Assembly: GCF_029407905.1 (NCBI RefSeq)
Contig: NC_073642.1
Location: forward strand, 9,300,001-9,364,000
Reading direction: 5' to 3'
DNA: 64,000 bases
Origin: Bubalus kerabau
Taxonomy: Eukaryota; Chordata; Mammalia; Artiodactyla; Bovidae
Part shown: in pieces, positions 9,728 through 21,150 of the stretch
Layout of the letters: every line of letters starts with the position of its first letter
How positions within the stretch are numbered: the stretch's first letter is position 1
Translations under genes and position numbers: made by a program
The notes under the pieces: generated by a model
Database searches by the model: none
What the model was told of the DNA's origin: nothing
Seen by the model: only the letters and a program-made list of their open reading frames with translations

Positions 9728-11714
9728 CATTTATGATAAAAACCCTCCAGAAAGCAGGAATAGAAGGAACATACCTCAACATAATAATAGCTATATATGA
9801 CAAATCTATAGCAAACATTATCCTCAATGGTGAAAAATTGAAAGCACTTCCCCTAAAGTCAGGAACAAGACAAGGGTGCCCACTCTCACCACTACTATTC
9901 AACATAGTTTTGGAAGTTTTAGCCACAGTAATCAGAGAAGAAAAAGAAGTAAAATGAATCTAGATTGGAAAAGAAGAAGTAAAACTCTCACTGTTTGCAG
10001 ATGACATGATCCTCTACAAAGAAAACCCTAAAGACTCCACCGGAAAATTACTAGAGCTATTGAATGAGTATAGTAAAGTTTCAGGATATAAAATTAACAT
10101 ACAGAAATCCCTTGCATTCCTATACACCGACAATGAGAAAACAGAAAAATTAAGGAAACAATTCCATTCATCATTGCAATGAAAAGAATAAAATGCTTAG
10201 GAATAAATCTACCTAAAGAAACAAAAGACCTATAAATATAAAACTATAAAACACTGATGAAAGAAATCAAAGATGACACAAATAGATGGAGAAATATACC
10301 ATGCTCATGGAGTGGAAGAATCAATATAGTGAAAATGAGTATACTTCCCAAAGCAATCTATAGATTCAATGCAATCCCTATCAAGCTACCAATGGTATTT
10401 TTCACAGAACTAGAACAAATAATTTCACAATTTGTATGGAAATACAAAAAACCTCGAATAGCCAAAGCAATCTTGAGAAAGAAGAATGGAACTGGAGGAA
10501 TCAATCTGCTTGACTCCAGGCAATACTACAAAGCTACAGTCATCAAGACAGTATGGTACTGGCACAAAGACAGAAATATAGATCAATGGAACAAGATAGA
10601 AAGCCCAGAAATAAATCCACACACCTATGGACACCTTATCTTTGGCAAAGGAGGCAAGAATATACAATAGAGAAAAGACAATCTCATTAACAAGTGGTGC
10701 TGGGAGAACTGGTCAACCACTTGTAAAAGAATGAAACTAGAACACTTTCTAACACCATACACAAAAAATAAACTCAAAATGGATTAAAGATCTACATGTA
10801 AGACCAGAAATGATAAAACTCCTATAGGAAAACATAGGCAAAACACTCTGACATAAATCACAGTAGGATCCTCTATGACCCACCTCCCAGAGTAATGGAA
10901 ATAAAAGCAAAAATAAACAAATAGGACCTAATTAAACTTAAAAGCTTTTGCACAATGAAGGAAACTATAAGCAAGGTGAAAAGACAGGCTTCAGAATGGG
11001 AGAAAATAATAGCAAATGAAGCAACTGACAAATAATTAATCTCAAAAATATACAAGCAACTCCTGCAGCTCAATTCCAGAAAAATAAATGACCCAATCAA
11101 AAAATGGGCCAAAGAGCTAAACAGACATTTCTCCAAAGAAGACATACAGATGGCTAACAAACACATGAAAAGATGCTCAACATCACTCATTATCAGAGAA
11201 ATGCAAATCAAAACCACAATGAGGTACCATCTCACACTGGTCAGAATGGATGTTATCCAAATGTCTACAAACTATAAGTGCTGGAGAGGGTGTGCAGAAA
11301 AGGGAACCCTCTTACACTGTTGGTGGGAATGCAAACTAGTACAGCCATGATGGAGAACAGTGTGGAGATTCCTTAAAAAAACTGGAAATAGAACTGCCAT
11401 ATGACACAGCAATCCCACTGCTGGGCATACACACCAAGGAAACCAGAATTGAAAGAGACACGTGTACCCCAATGTTCATCACAGCACTGTTTATAATAGC
11501 CAGGATATGGAAGCAACCTAGATGTCCATTGGCAGACGAATGGATAAGAAAGCTGTGGTACATATACACAATGGAATGTTACTCAGTCATTAAAAAGAAT
11601 ACATTTGAATCAGTTCTAATGAGGTGGATGAAACTGGAGCCTATTATACAGAGTGAAGTAAGTCAGAAAGAAAAACACCAATACAGTATACTAACACATA
11701 TGTATGAAATTTAG
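9728..11714 (+). pseudogene. L1 ORF2 reverse transcriptase remnant
   Basis: Broken ORF2. The first open piece (to 9955) carries the RQGCPLSPLLFN motif of L1 reverse transcriptases. After a stop at about 9955-9957 the catalytic FADD box is still readable at 9993-10004. A second open piece (10257-10670) has the thumb-like WSGRINIVKMSILPKAIYRFN and FVWKYKKPRIAK. The C-terminal end reads AIKKNTFESVLMRWMKLEPII (about 11586-11650). Several stops and frameshifts lie between. The N-terminal endonuclease is missing, so it cannot retrotranspose. Confidence 0.88.
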
Positions 11715-12050
11715 AAAGATGGTAACAATGACCCTATATGCGAGACAGCAAAGGAGACACAGATATATAGAACAGTCTTTTGGACTCTGTGGGAGAAGGC
11801 GAGGGTGGGATGATTTGAGAGAATAGCATTAAAACATGTATATTATCATATGTGAAACAGATGACCAGTCCAGGTTCGATGCATGAGACAGGGTGCTCAG
11901 GGCTGGTGCACTGGGATGACCCAGAGGGAGGTGGGAGGGGGGTTCAGGATGGGGAACACATGTATACCCATGGCTGATTTATGTCAATGTATGGCAAAAA
12001 CCACTACAATATTGTAAAGTAATTAGCTTCCAATAAAAATAAATATAAAT
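9728..12050 (+). mobile_element. Cattle-type L1, 5'-truncated and inverted, with TSD
   Basis: Sense L1 from within the ORF2 reverse transcriptase to the 3' end (GTAATTAGCTTCCAATAAAAATAAATATAA). The whole insertion, including the inverted 5' piece, is bracketed by a 13 bp TSD with one mismatch: AAAAGAGTTCATA at 9631-9643 and AAAAGAGATCATA at 12051-12063. It was inserted into an L2 relic. The 3' end resembles the bovine L1-BT lineage, which is inference from memory of its terminal sequence. Confidence 0.9.
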
Positions 12051-12328
12051 AAAAGAGATCATAATCTTGTAACCCATAAGATACCATAGTTCTGTGGGGA
12101 CACAGAAAAGTTGAGTTTAAAAGGATCAATAGGTGTTTGCAGACAGAGGGAATAGCATATGCAAAGGTGCAGAGTATTGCACCTGGAAAACTATTGCATT
12201 TGTGGGAGCTCTGAGTTCAGTTACAGTTGGAGGGGCAATGCAACAGACAGGTGCAAGCATGAGTATTGACTCCTGTTCTGATACAGCTATTGGATCTTGG
12301 ACAAATTATTCAGTTCTCTATGTGTCCA

Positions 12329-12536
12329 GGGCTTCTCTCGTGGCTCAGATGGTAAAGAATCTGCCTGCAATGCAGGAGACCCAGGTTCAATCCCTGGGTT
12401 GGGAAGATCCCTTGGAGGAGGGCATGGCAACCCACTCCAGTATTCTTGCTTGGAGATTCCCAGGGACAGAGGAGCCTGGTGGGCTACAGTCCATGGGGTC
12501 ACCAAGAGTCAGACATGACTGAGTGACTAAGCACAC
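12329..12536 (+). mobile_element. Bov-tA SINE, full length
   Basis: Sense copy with an intact head (GGGCTTCTCTCGTGGCTCAG) and B-box region (GGTTCAATCCC), ending CATGACTGAGTGACTAAGCA. The open frames through it (12133-12522, 12297-12518 and the minus strand) are SINE readings, not genes. Confidence 0.93.
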
Positions 12537-12619
12537 AGCTCTGTGTCATTTCCCTTCTTTTAAGCGTAAAATATTGATGATGATGGCAAATATAATGATG
12601 AAGCAAAGATAAGCTTCAG

Positions 12620-12770
12620 CCCTTATGTGCCTGGTGTTGTTCTGTTTGACATATATTAAATCATTTTTTCATTAAAATACCCTAATGAGATGGATACTAT
12701 TATTTCCCCCATTTTAGAAACAACAAAACCGAGGCAAGTACCTCAATGAGTTACTGAGATGATTCCATGA
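12620..12770 (-). mobile_element. MIR SINE relic
   Basis: Antisense MIR: GTGCCTGGTGTTGTTCTG, then TTTCCCCCATTTTAGAAACAACAAAACCGAGGCA, a readable version of the MIR 'cccattttacagatgaggaaactgaggca' core. Confidence 0.7.
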
Positions 12771-13430
12771 AAAGCAATGTGCATGTATGTATGTGCATCC
12801 ATACATCCACATGTAGAATCTACTAGCAGGATCCTTACGTCAGAACCACGATTCTATGCCTTCTGAGGGAACAGAGAGAAAGAAAACTTGACTGATTACA
12901 AGGTCTTAGAGTATTTTTGCTGATATTATGAAGTCTGCCACATTCTGGGAGCAAGGGATAGATCCTTCCTGCCAGAATTTTCAAGAAATCATAGGAGAAA
13001 CAACCTTCACTCATTGAAGCTTACAATTCTCTCTGAAGGTCAGATTTCTCCTCCTACCATGACCTCTTTTGACATTATCAGGGGTAAGTTTTGACAGCCT
13101 GCTTCTGTGAACTTTGACCCTCATTGAGAAAGGCTTATCTTGTGACATTCTTTCTGATTTTCTTCATGGGAACACTCAGCATCTTGCATTCTGGAGCTGA
13201 ATCCTCCCCTAGGTTTAGCACGAAAAGATCAAACAAATGCTCTACATTCCATAAAACCTTCATGACAACAAGATGAAGCTTTCGAAAACAAATTCAAGAG
13301 GACAGCATGCTCCTAATGGATAAAGCTTCTAATGGATAAAGACCAATGGGGTCATGAAGAAGTATCAATAGGAGGAAAATGAAGTTTTTGGCAGAGGAAC
13401 TCTGACTCCAGAACTCTGTGTATGAGCATG
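12771..13430. other. No recognised feature
   Basis: No repeat or gene recognised. Contains a short local duplication at about 13317-13345 (AATGGATAAAG twice). Confidence 0.35.
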
Positions 13431-13454
13431 TGATGGACTGGATATGGAGGATAT

Positions 13455-13620
13455 GGCCAAATCAAAGGGGAGAGGTCTTATAGGTTAGACTATGTAGTCT
13501 GAAAGTATTTCTCTAGTCAATAGGAAATTTTTGAAGGATTAAATCAATGACATGATGAGATTCGAAGTTTACAGAGATGACTGCAGCAGTGGAGGAAAGA
13601 AATGGAAAGGGGCCATAGAG
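13455..13620 (+). repeat. Old dispersed repeat, family not named
   Basis: The stretch TCTTATAGGTTAGACTATG ... GAAGGATTAAATCAATGACATGATGAGATTCGAAG ... GACTGCAGCAGTGG follows a layout I also see at 17930-18120, 44670-44790 and 45340-45430: a 'glands-like' purine-rich block, then 'tgacatgatc', then 'actctggctgc'. It is probably an ancient mammalian interspersed repeat. I cannot name it. Confidence 0.35.
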
Positions 13621-13783
13621 AAAGAGAGGAAAATGAGTTAAAGAGCTATTTCTATGTCACATTGGGAAAGGATGAGGCTTTGAACAATGTGTAGAGAAGT
13701 GGATGTAGTTGTGCGATAATTTGGAAGCCAAAATTGTAGGGCTGGGAATGATCTAAAATTAATGAGATTATATACAATAGAAT

Positions 13784-14053
13784 TGGAGAAGGCAATGGCA
13801 CCCCACTCCAGTACTCTTGCCTGGAAAATCCCATGGACGGAGGAGCCTGGTAGGCTGCAGTCCATGGGGTCGCTAAGAGTCAGACACGACTGAGTGACTT
13901 CACTTTCAGTCTTCACTTTCATGCATTGGAGAAAGAAATGGCAACCCACTCTAGTGTTCTTGCCTTGAGAATCCCAGGGACGGGGGAGCCTGATGGACTG
14001 CCGTCTATGGGGTTGCACAGAGTCGGACACGACTGAAGCAACTTAGCAGCAGC
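13784..14053 (+). mobile_element. BOV-A2 SINE with exact TSD
   Basis: Dimeric copy flanked by the 12 bp repeat ATACAATAGAAT (13772-13783 and 14054-14065), inserted into the L1 3' end. The tail is GCAGCAGC. The minus-strand frame at 13638-14030 is a reading of this SINE. Confidence 0.95.
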
Positions 14054-14430
14054 ATACAATAGAATATTCCTCAACCATAAACAACAATGAAATAATGCCA
14101 CTTGCAACAAACTGGATGGACTTAGAGATTATCAAACTAAATGAAGTAAGCCAGAAAGAGAAAGACAAATACCATATGATATTGCTCATATTCGGAATCT
14201 AAAAAAAGATGCAAATAAACTTATATACAAAACAGAAATAGATCTGCAGACAAAAAGACAAACTTATGGTTACCAAAAGGAAAAGTGGGTGAGGGATAAA
14301 TTAGGAGGTTGGGATTAACATATATACACTATTATATACAAAATAGATAACCAACAAGGACCTACTGCATAGCACAGGAAACTATACTCAATATTTAATG
14401 ATAACCTATAAAGGAATTGAATCTGAAAAA

Positions 14431-14454
14431 GAATATATATATATATACATATAC

Positions 14455-14496
<42 letters not shown>

Positions 14497-14518
14497 GTGT
14501 GTGTGTGCGTGCGTGTGT
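14431..14518. repeat. (TA)n(TG)n compound microsatellite
   Basis: Nearly 90 bp of alternating purine-pyrimidine sequence, with TA/CATA repeats followed by TGTGTGTGCGTGCGTGTG. It grew inside an L1 3' end and would be length-polymorphic. The TG part has Z-DNA potential. Confidence 0.95.
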
Positions 14519-14595
14519 ATAACTGAAGCAGTTTGCTGTGTACCTAAAACTAACACAACACTGTAAATAAACTATACTTAAATTAAAAATTAACG

Positions 14596-16140
14596 TTAAT
14601 GAGAAGTTATTTATAGCTCTAGTCTCTGATTCAGATTCTCTTGAAGACCCTGAGACAAGGATTTGGATATTAAGTTGTTTATTTAAGGAAGACATCTCAG
14701 GAAGCAAAGATATTTCCTTAGACAGAAACATAGATCCTAATGAAAGGCAGGGAAGGGCGGTAAGTTGATATAGGATGCCTTAATAAGTAAATGACCACTG
14801 TGGGCAACTGGGATTCCTCCTATTATGGCCCTCGGGGAGTCTGTGTAGAACATGCCTCAGTGGGCTGGGTTATTTTTCCTCCAACTCCCATCCATCACTG
14901 TTGAGAGCTGCTCACAGGGATAGGCATTAACTCTCTGACTTTTCCATCCTTTCCTAGAGCTGGAATCATTCCCCGCTCCCCAAAATAGGCTCTACTAATA
15001 AGCAGAAGATTGAAAGCAATCAGGTGGCAAGCTCCTTTGGCCAGAGAAAGCCCTAAGCAGGGGATAGAAGGTGCTCATAGAAAGAATCCCTGGGCATATA
15101 TTAGAGGGTGAGTGCTAAGGGGATAGGAACGGGTACTAATGGCATCTACTACAGCTCCCTCAAATTTTTCTTTTAAGATGAGATAATGGGCAAAGTTTGG
15201 CCACAAGCCTGCATCTCAGAATGATAAGGTCACCAAGGATGGCAGTTGAGTATAGCCTCTACTTGGGGTTCATCTGTGACAGGTTGGGTCCTGCTAGCTT
15301 GGAGATGAGTCTGGGGCATACTGTCCAGCTGAGAGCCTGTCCTGCCCAGGTCTGCTCTGGGTCTAGAGACCCCCGCCTCATGGGTCTGCCAATGCTTACT
15401 GACTTAAAGAAATACAAAGGTGATGTCAGAAAAGGGTTTATTATTCCTGGTAGAAACAATAAAAGTGAGGAAACCATGTCTCACAGAAAGCTACCAAACA
15501 GTGATAAATACAGGCTGATGGGCTTAGAGTAATCCATTAGTAAACAGTAGATGAGGAACACAGTCTTGGATGGGATAAATGCTAACATGGTGACCCAGCT
15601 GAGGGAACCCCTTCCCCCTTCTGGCAGCACTCACCAGCAATGCAGCCCTGATGACCCTCTGCCTCTCGCATTCCCAGCCACCCATTGGGGATGTAATAGA
15701 GATGTGTAAGCTGGCAAAGTGCTGATTAGTTTAGAAAAGCTGGAAAATGGAGAAGAGAGTTGATTGCATGATAATCGGATTTAATTCTCCAAAAGTTAAA
15801 AAAAAAAATTTTTTTTTTTCCTTTTAGATTGAGCTTTTAAAAGTCAACATGATTTATTCAGACTGAACTGCAGAAATTGTTAATTGTCTTCATGCTTTGG
15901 GCACATACACAGACCATGGCTCCAGGAAAGAGGGCACCATGAATTAATACGTCATGATAAGTGCCTCTGTTGAGAGGATTGCCACATTTCATCTTCCATT
16001 GTCATTGATTCTAAGTTCTAGGTACCTGTGGAACCTGTCTCTTTTTTTCTCCATGACCACCACCACTGCCCCAGTTCATTCTCTGTCATCTCTTATCCCA
16101 GTGATTCCATAGCACCCTCTTCATCCACCTCTTTCTACCT
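14596..16140. other. Unassigned, with poly(A)/poly(T) tract
   Basis: About 1.5 kb without a recognised young repeat. 14600-14900 may be an old repeat (TTGAAGACCCTGAGACAAGG) that I cannot name. An A-run next to a T-run lies at 15797-15822. The plus-strand frame at 15197-15532 (111 codons) has no domain I recognise and no supporting signals. Confidence 0.35.
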
Positions 16141-17143
16141 TTGTTGTTGTTGCTGCTGTTCAGTCGCTCAGTGCTCAGTCATGGATGAGCACTGTCTTTG
16201 CAACCACATGAACTACAGCACACCAGGCTTCCCTGTCCTTCACTATCTCCTTGAGTTTGCTCAAACTCATGTCCATTGAGTCAATGATGCCATCCAGCCA
16301 TCTTATCCTCTGTCACCCCCTTCTTCTCTTGCTTTCAATCTTTCCCAGCTTCAAGGTCTTATTCAATGATCAGCTCTTCGCATCAGGTTGCCAAAGTATT
16401 GGCGCTTCAGCTTCACACATCAGTCCTTCTAATGAATATTCAGGGTTGATTTCCTTTACAATTGACTGGTTTGATCTCCTTGCTGTCCAAGGGACTCTCG
16501 AGAGTCTTCTCCAACTCCATAGTTCACAAACATCAATTTTTCGGCACTCAGCCTTCTTTATGGTCCAATTGTCATATTTGCACATGCTACTGGAAAAACT
16601 ATAGCTTTGACTAAGTAAAGTCGCTCAGCCGTGTCCGACTCTTTGCGACCCCATGGACTGTAGCCTACCAGACTCTGAGGAGCCTCTCAGTCCATGGAAT
16701 TTTCCAGGCAAGAGTACTGGAGTGGGTTGCCATTTCCTTCTCCAGAGGATCTTCCCAACCCAGGGATCGAACCCGGGTCTCCTGCACTGCAGGCAGACGC
16801 TTTACTGTCTGAGCCACCAGGGAAGCCTATAGCTTTGACAGACCTTTTTGGAAAAGTGATGTCTCTGCTTTCTAATATACTGCCTTGGTTTGTCATAGCT
16901 TTTCTTCCAAGGAGCATGCCTCTTTTAATTTCATGCCTGCAATCACTGTCTGCTGTGATTTTGGGGTTTGGGAAAATAAAGTCTGTCACTGTTTCCATTT
17001 TCACCCCATCTATTTGCCACATAGTTTTGGGACCAGATGCCATGACTTTAGTTTTTTGAAAGTTGAGTTTTAAGCCAGCTTTTTCACTCTCCTCTTTCAC
17101 CTTCATCAAGAGGCTCTTTAGTTCTTCACTTTCTGCCATTATC
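16141..17143 (-). mobile_element. BovB LINE 3' third, antisense, split by Bov-tA
   Basis: Antisense BovB. The tail comes first (GTTGTTGTTGCTGCTGTTCAGTCGCTCAG), then the C-terminal domain (minus-strand remnant 16370-16585), then sequence up to the edge of the RT domain (CACTTTCTGCCATTA). The 3' tail is a TTG-type repeat rather than the GAACT type of other copies here, so it is a different BovB subtype or tail. It is 5' truncated at about 17143. A Bov-tA inserted at 16612-16826. Confidence 0.9.
16612..16826 (-). mobile_element. Bov-tA SINE nested in BovB, exact TSD
   Basis: Antisense full-length copy with a perfect 13 bp TSD CTATAGCTTTGAC (16599-16611 and 16827-16839), both copies being BovB sequence. 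It has a small insertion around 16675-16690 (CTGAGGAGCCTCTCAGTCC) that can form a short hairpin. The B box is very well preserved (complement GGATCGAACCCGGG), so it is probably a young copy. Confidence 0.96.
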
Positions 17144-17489
17144 CCACCCTAATTCTGCCTTCCTCCTAGAAACTCCTGCCAGGGCAGTCTTATCCATATC
17201 CCAACTGATCACATGATTCTTTCAACACTCCCCATCATCTAAACTGGTGTCCTGCAGATAGAATCTGACCTGAAGACATCTTTTATTTCACCAGATCAAT
17301 ACTCATTTGTAATACTAACTTTGGAAGTTTTTTCACTGGGACAGGAACTCTAAGGAGGACCAGCCCTCGCCTCTCTTTTCTATATTCTGCATACATTTTG
17401 GTTGCTTGTCTGACCCCTTTTAGCATGTGAGATTGCAATGCCTATCTGTGATGATAAAAGGGTTCATATTATCTGCTTTCTCCTTATTT
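17144..17489. other. No recognised feature
   Basis: Possibly faint L2 (TAGAAACTCCTGCCAGGGCAG), not supportable. No gene. Confidence 0.3.
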
Positions 17490-17704
17490 TTCTGCATCAT
17501 CTTTATCACTTCCACCTAACAAACCACAGAAAATCCTGGAATTCTTTCTCATACCTCCAAACCTTTCCAATATGCTATTCTTGATGCCTGCGTGTTTTTT
17601 TCACCAATGCTTTCAGACTCATTCAAATGTCACTTACTTGGCAAGGGTTTCTCTGAACTCTCCAAACTGCATTGGCTACTCTTGTCTTTGAGTCCTCAGT
17701 ATAT
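17490..17704 (+). mobile_element. L2 LINE relic
   Basis: Sense L2: CATACCTCCAAACCTTTCC, ATGCTATTCTTGATGCCTG, then ACTCATTCAAATGTCACTTAC and GGGTTTCTCTGAACTC. This order matches the L2 C-terminal coding region. Confidence 0.6.
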
Positions 17705-17835
17705 TATTCATTAATTCACTTATTCACCCATCTATTCCACAGTGTATTGCATTTATAGAACGTATCCAGTGCTGAGAGAGGTATTGTGAACATAAAGATA
17801 TTCAAGGCATGGGCTTTGCCCAAAAGACCATCATA
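17705..17835 (-). mobile_element. L2 LINE 3' end relic
   Basis: Antisense L2 terminus beginning with the ATTCATTAATTCACTTATTC repeat and continuing GTATCCAGTGCTGAGAG and CATAAAGATATTCAAGGCA. It abuts a sense L2 fragment, so at least two L2 copies are involved. Confidence 0.5.
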
Positions 17836-17929
17836 GGAAAACTGCAGAAGGTTGGCTTGACTAAAATGAAGGGTGTGAATGTAGTGGGGAGGAGATAAAA
17901 CTGGAAAATAGAGCAGGGACCAAACCACA

Positions 17930-18120
17930 GAGCACCTTGTCATCTGTGCCAAGTATAGCATTATGAACTTTCCATGAAGGATTTTCACAAGAGAGTGAAA
18001 TGGTCAGACTTATGTTCAGACACTTCTCTTCTGGAAAAGGGGAGGCTGAATTAGAGCTAAGTTAGCCTAGAGTCAAATAGACAAAGTTAGGATTCTGTAA
18101 CCATGAATCTGGTGTCAGAT
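17930..18120 (+). repeat. Old dispersed repeat, family not named (second copy)
   Basis: Shares layout with 13455-13620: CACCTTGTCATCTGTGCC, AAGGATTTTCACAAGAGAGTG, AATGGTCAGACTTATG. Probably the same ancient family. Confidence 0.35.
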
Positions 18121-18359
18121 GCTGAGGGGCTGAACCAACACCCACACAGTGGGAAGGACAGGAGGGAGGATATTGCTGCAGGAGGAATTTTCACTCAGTG
18201 AATAGCTGATTGGGTGTGTAAGGTGAGGGTAAATGTGGCAAAAAGGACAAATACCAGTTTGTCTGTTGATGACTGGTGATGGTGCAACCACAGAAATGAA
18301 AAATATGAGAGAGGGTGGAACAGATTTCAGGCAAAGACCAGAAGTCGGGTTTTGAACTT

Positions 18360-18570
18360 ATCAACTTGGTTTAAAAAAAATTTAAATAAAAGTTGTGTAT
18401 ATTTAAGATGTACAAGATGATGTGATATACATGTACAGAGTGACATGGTGATTACAGTCAAAATTATTCACCTATACATCTCCTCACATAGTTGCTGTGT
18501 GTGTGTGTGTGTGTGTGTGTAAAAGTACCTGAAATTTGCTATCCTAGCAAGTTTCCAGTATTTAATACCT
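18360..18570 (-). mobile_element. Old L1 3'-UTR type fragment
   Basis: AATAAAAGTTGTGTATATTTAAG, then GTACAAGATGATGTGATATACATG, GACATGGTGATTACAG and CACCTATACATCTCCTCACATAG are characteristic of ancient L1 3' flanking regions. The orientation is my best guess. Confidence 0.55.
18495..18521. repeat. (TG)13 microsatellite
   Basis: Pure GT run located at the position where the L1M 3' region usually carries a short TG run. Confidence 0.95.
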
Positions 18571-19254
18571 GTCGATGTGTTGAGTTGCTGACTTTGGTCT
18601 CCCCATGGAACAGCAAAGTACTGGAGAGAGCTCAGGGTGGGTGTGCCCTGGGGTGTGGGGACCATGGCCACCTGGGACTGTAACCTGAAACAATGTTGGG
18701 TGAGCATGGGAGAGAGTAAGGAGAAATGAGGTGGGGACAAAGCTTTGGAGAACAGAAACAAAGGCAAAAAAAAAGAGATCCCTCCCCTCACCATCAGAGA
18801 GGTAAAAAGAAACCAGGATGACACAGTGCTATAGAACCCAGCTCCCTGGTGAGAATCACAATGGTCATTTAGGGAGCCCAAATTCCACTAACAAACTTAT
18901 TTTTGACTCTCCTATAAGCTGCTGTGCCCAGGCCACCTGTCTCCCTTTCAGCATTTCTTTGATTATTTCTCGGGGTGGGTATATCTTTGCTAAACTTCAT
19001 CTAAAGGGGCTCGCCCCATTGCCCCATCGTTTTAGTCTGTCAGTGCCTGTGGGGGATCTGTCAGCAGTTCTCCACAGCCCACCCTCCAAATTCCTTCCAG
19101 CTTTAGTCATCTGCACATATGGAGAGCATATGTCACAAGCAAAAAATAAAATAAGTGAAGTGATGTAAATAAGAGTAAACTAAGACTATCCTGGAAACCC
19201 CGCAGTGGCCTGATAGAAAGTCCCCTTGATATGGCCTGCGCACCATCACCCCCG
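18571..19254. other. No recognised feature
   Basis: No repeat or gene I can support. The open frames (18468-18881 minus, 18818-19168 plus) lack recognisable domains. The first runs through the TG microsatellite. Confidence 0.35.
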
Positions 19255-19435
19255 GCTGGGTAGAGCTGTTCATCTGGCTACTGAGCCACCTATTTGTCCT
19301 TGAATCCAGCCCTTGTTTTCTCCTATGTATGTTCCGAAAGAGTGGGTATACTTCCCTAGTTCCACTGTCTGGCACACTGCATGGCACACTGTAGGTACTT
19401 TCAATCTTTGTAGAATGAGTGAGTTATTTAAAGAT
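19255..19435 (+). mobile_element. Possible L2 3' end
   Basis: GGCACACTGTAGGTACTTTCAATCTTTGTAGAATGAGTGAG resembles the sense L2 terminus. The upstream part is too diverged for confidence. Confidence 0.4.
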
Positions 19436-19566
19436 CATTCCTCCCCGTCAAAATAAATGTTGCTCAATCTATGATGCAACAAGCTTATAATCCTGTCGAA
19501 ATGAAATGATGCCTAAGTGTCTATCAACAGATGAATTAATAAAGAAGGTGTAGTGTGAATATATAT

Positions 19567-19790
19567 GGACCTCTCAGGTGACTCAGTGTTAAAAGAATCC
19601 ACCTGCCAAGGCAGGAGTCTTGGGGGTGCCAGTTTGATCCCTGAGCTGAGAAGAGCTTCTAGAGAAGGAAATGGCAACCCACTCCAGTATTCATGCCTGG
19701 AAAATCCCATGGACAGAGGAGCCTGATGAGCTATAATAGCCCATAAGGTCAGAAAGAGTTGGACACCACCGAGTGACTAACAATTTCACT
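19567..19790 (+). mobile_element. Bov-tA SINE nested in L1
   Basis: Sense, diverged. It has a CTCTCAGGTGACTCAGTG head, a damaged B box (AGTTTGATCCC) and the end GGACACCACCGAGTGACTAACAA. It interrupts the L1 3' end. Confidence 0.88.
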
Positions 19791-20026
19791 TTTTTTCATA
19801 CAAATATGTATATGTATATAGAGAGATATTGGTAGATAAGTAGACACAGACACAATGGAATATCACTCAGCCATGAAAAAGAATGAAAATTTGCCATTCG
19901 CAGCAGCATGGATGGACTTGGAGGTTATTATGCTAAGTGAAATAAGTGAGAAAGATAGAGAAAAATACTGTATGATATCACTTATATAGAGAATCTAAAA
20001 AGTACAATGAGCTAGTAAATATAACC

Positions 20027-20056
20027 AAAAAAAAAAAAAAAGAGAGAGAGAGAGAG
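20027..20056. repeat. Poly(A)-(AG)n tract
   Basis: A-run followed by GAGAGAGAGAGAGAG within the L1 3' end. Confidence 0.9.
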
Positions 20057-20261
20057 ATTCACAGATACAGAGAACAAGCTAATGATTACCAGAGGGAAGA
20101 GGGAAGGGGGGAAAGGGATAGGGGGTAGGAGACCAAAAGGCACAAACTCCAGGGAACATAGCCAATATTTTAAATAACTACAAATGCGGTATAACATTTA
20201 AAAGTTCTGAATCACTATATTGTACACTTATAATTTATATAATATTATATATTAACTATCA

Positions 20262-21150
20262 GTTCAGGTCAGTTCAGTTCAGTCGCTCAGTCATGTCCGA
20301 CTCTTTACGATCCCATGAATCGCAACACGCCAGGCCTCCCTGTCCATCACCAACTCCTGGAGTTCACCCAGACTCACGTCCATAGAGTCAGTGATGCCAT
20401 CCACCCATCTCATCCTCTGTCGTCCCCTTCTCCTCATGCCCCCAACCCCTCCCAGCATCCAATGAGTCAACTCTTTGCATGAGGTGGCCAAAGTACTGGA
20501 GTTTCAGCTTTAGCATCATTCCTTCCAAAGAAATCTCAGGGCTGATCTCCTTCAGAATGGACTGATTGGATCTCCTTGCAGTCCAAGGGACTCTCAAGAG
20601 TCTTCTCCAACACCACAGTTGAAAAGCATCAATTCTTCGGCGCTCAGCCCTCTTCACAGTCCCACTCTCACATCCATACATGACCACAGGAAAAACCATA
20701 GCCTTGACTAGACAGACCTTTGTTGGCAAAGTAATGTCTCTGGTTTTGAATATGTTATCTAGGTTGGTCATAACTTTACTTCCAAGGAGTAAGTGTCTTT
20801 TAATTTCATAGCTGCAGTCGCCATCTGCAGTGATTTTGGGCCCAAAAAGATAAAGTCTGACACTGTTTCCACTGTTTCCCCATCTATTTCCCATGAAGTG
20901 ATGGGACCGGATGCCATGATCTTCATTTTCTGAATGTTGAGCTTTAAGCCAACTTTTTCACTCTCCACTTTCACTTTTATCAAGAGGCTTTTTAGTTCCT
21001 CTTCACTTTCTGCCATAAGGGTGGTGTCATCTGCATATCTGAGGTTATTGATATTTCTCCCAGCAATCTTTATTCCAGCTTGTGTTTCTTCCAGTCCAGC
21101 ATTTCTCATGATGTACTCTGCATATAAGTTAAATAAGCAGGGTGACAATA
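20262..21150 (-). mobile_element. BovB LINE 3' end, antisense (left arm of head-to-head pair)
   Basis: The tail (TCAGTTCAGTTCAGTCGCTCAG) lies outermost at 20262. The sequence runs inward through the C-terminal domain (minus-strand pieces 20291-20491 and 20388-20894) to the RT core (20768-21148), which holds YADD in complement at about 21033-21044. It breaks off at GTGACAATATA and abuts the 5' region of the plus-strand BovB. The frame is broken by at least a one-register shift near 20860. It has no own TSD. Confidence 0.93.

Larger units (their letters stand above)
13765..14595 (+). mobile_element. L1 3' end, interrupted by BOV-A2
   Basis: Sense L1 terminus: TATACAATAGAATATTCCTCA, GGATGGACTTAGAGATTATC, AAGGACCTACTGCATAGCAC and CAACACTGTAAATAAACTATAC. 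The first roughly 20 bp lie left of the BOV-A2 insert and the rest lies right of it. A long TA/TG microsatellite has expanded near its 3' end (14431-14518). Confidence 0.88.
19500..20261 (+). mobile_element. L1 3' end, interrupted by Bov-tA
   Basis: Sense L1: GTGTCTATCAACAGATGAATT left of the SINE, then CAATGGAATATCACTCAGCCATG, GCATGGATGGACTTGGAGG, TGTATGATATCACTTATATAG and ACTATATTGTACACTTATAA. A poly(A) plus (AG)n tract sits at 20027-20056. A BovB joins at its 3' edge. Confidence 0.85.

Noticed and set aside
12329..12518. Bov-tA heads as real tRNA genes
   Set aside because: They have tRNA-like A and B boxes but are followed by BovB-derived sequence and occur in about 30 copies with TSDs, so they are SINEs.
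12133..12522. 129-codon plus-strand frame as a protein gene
   Set aside because: Its second half is a Bov-tA in translation (ATVHGVTKSQT-like readings recur at many SINEs).
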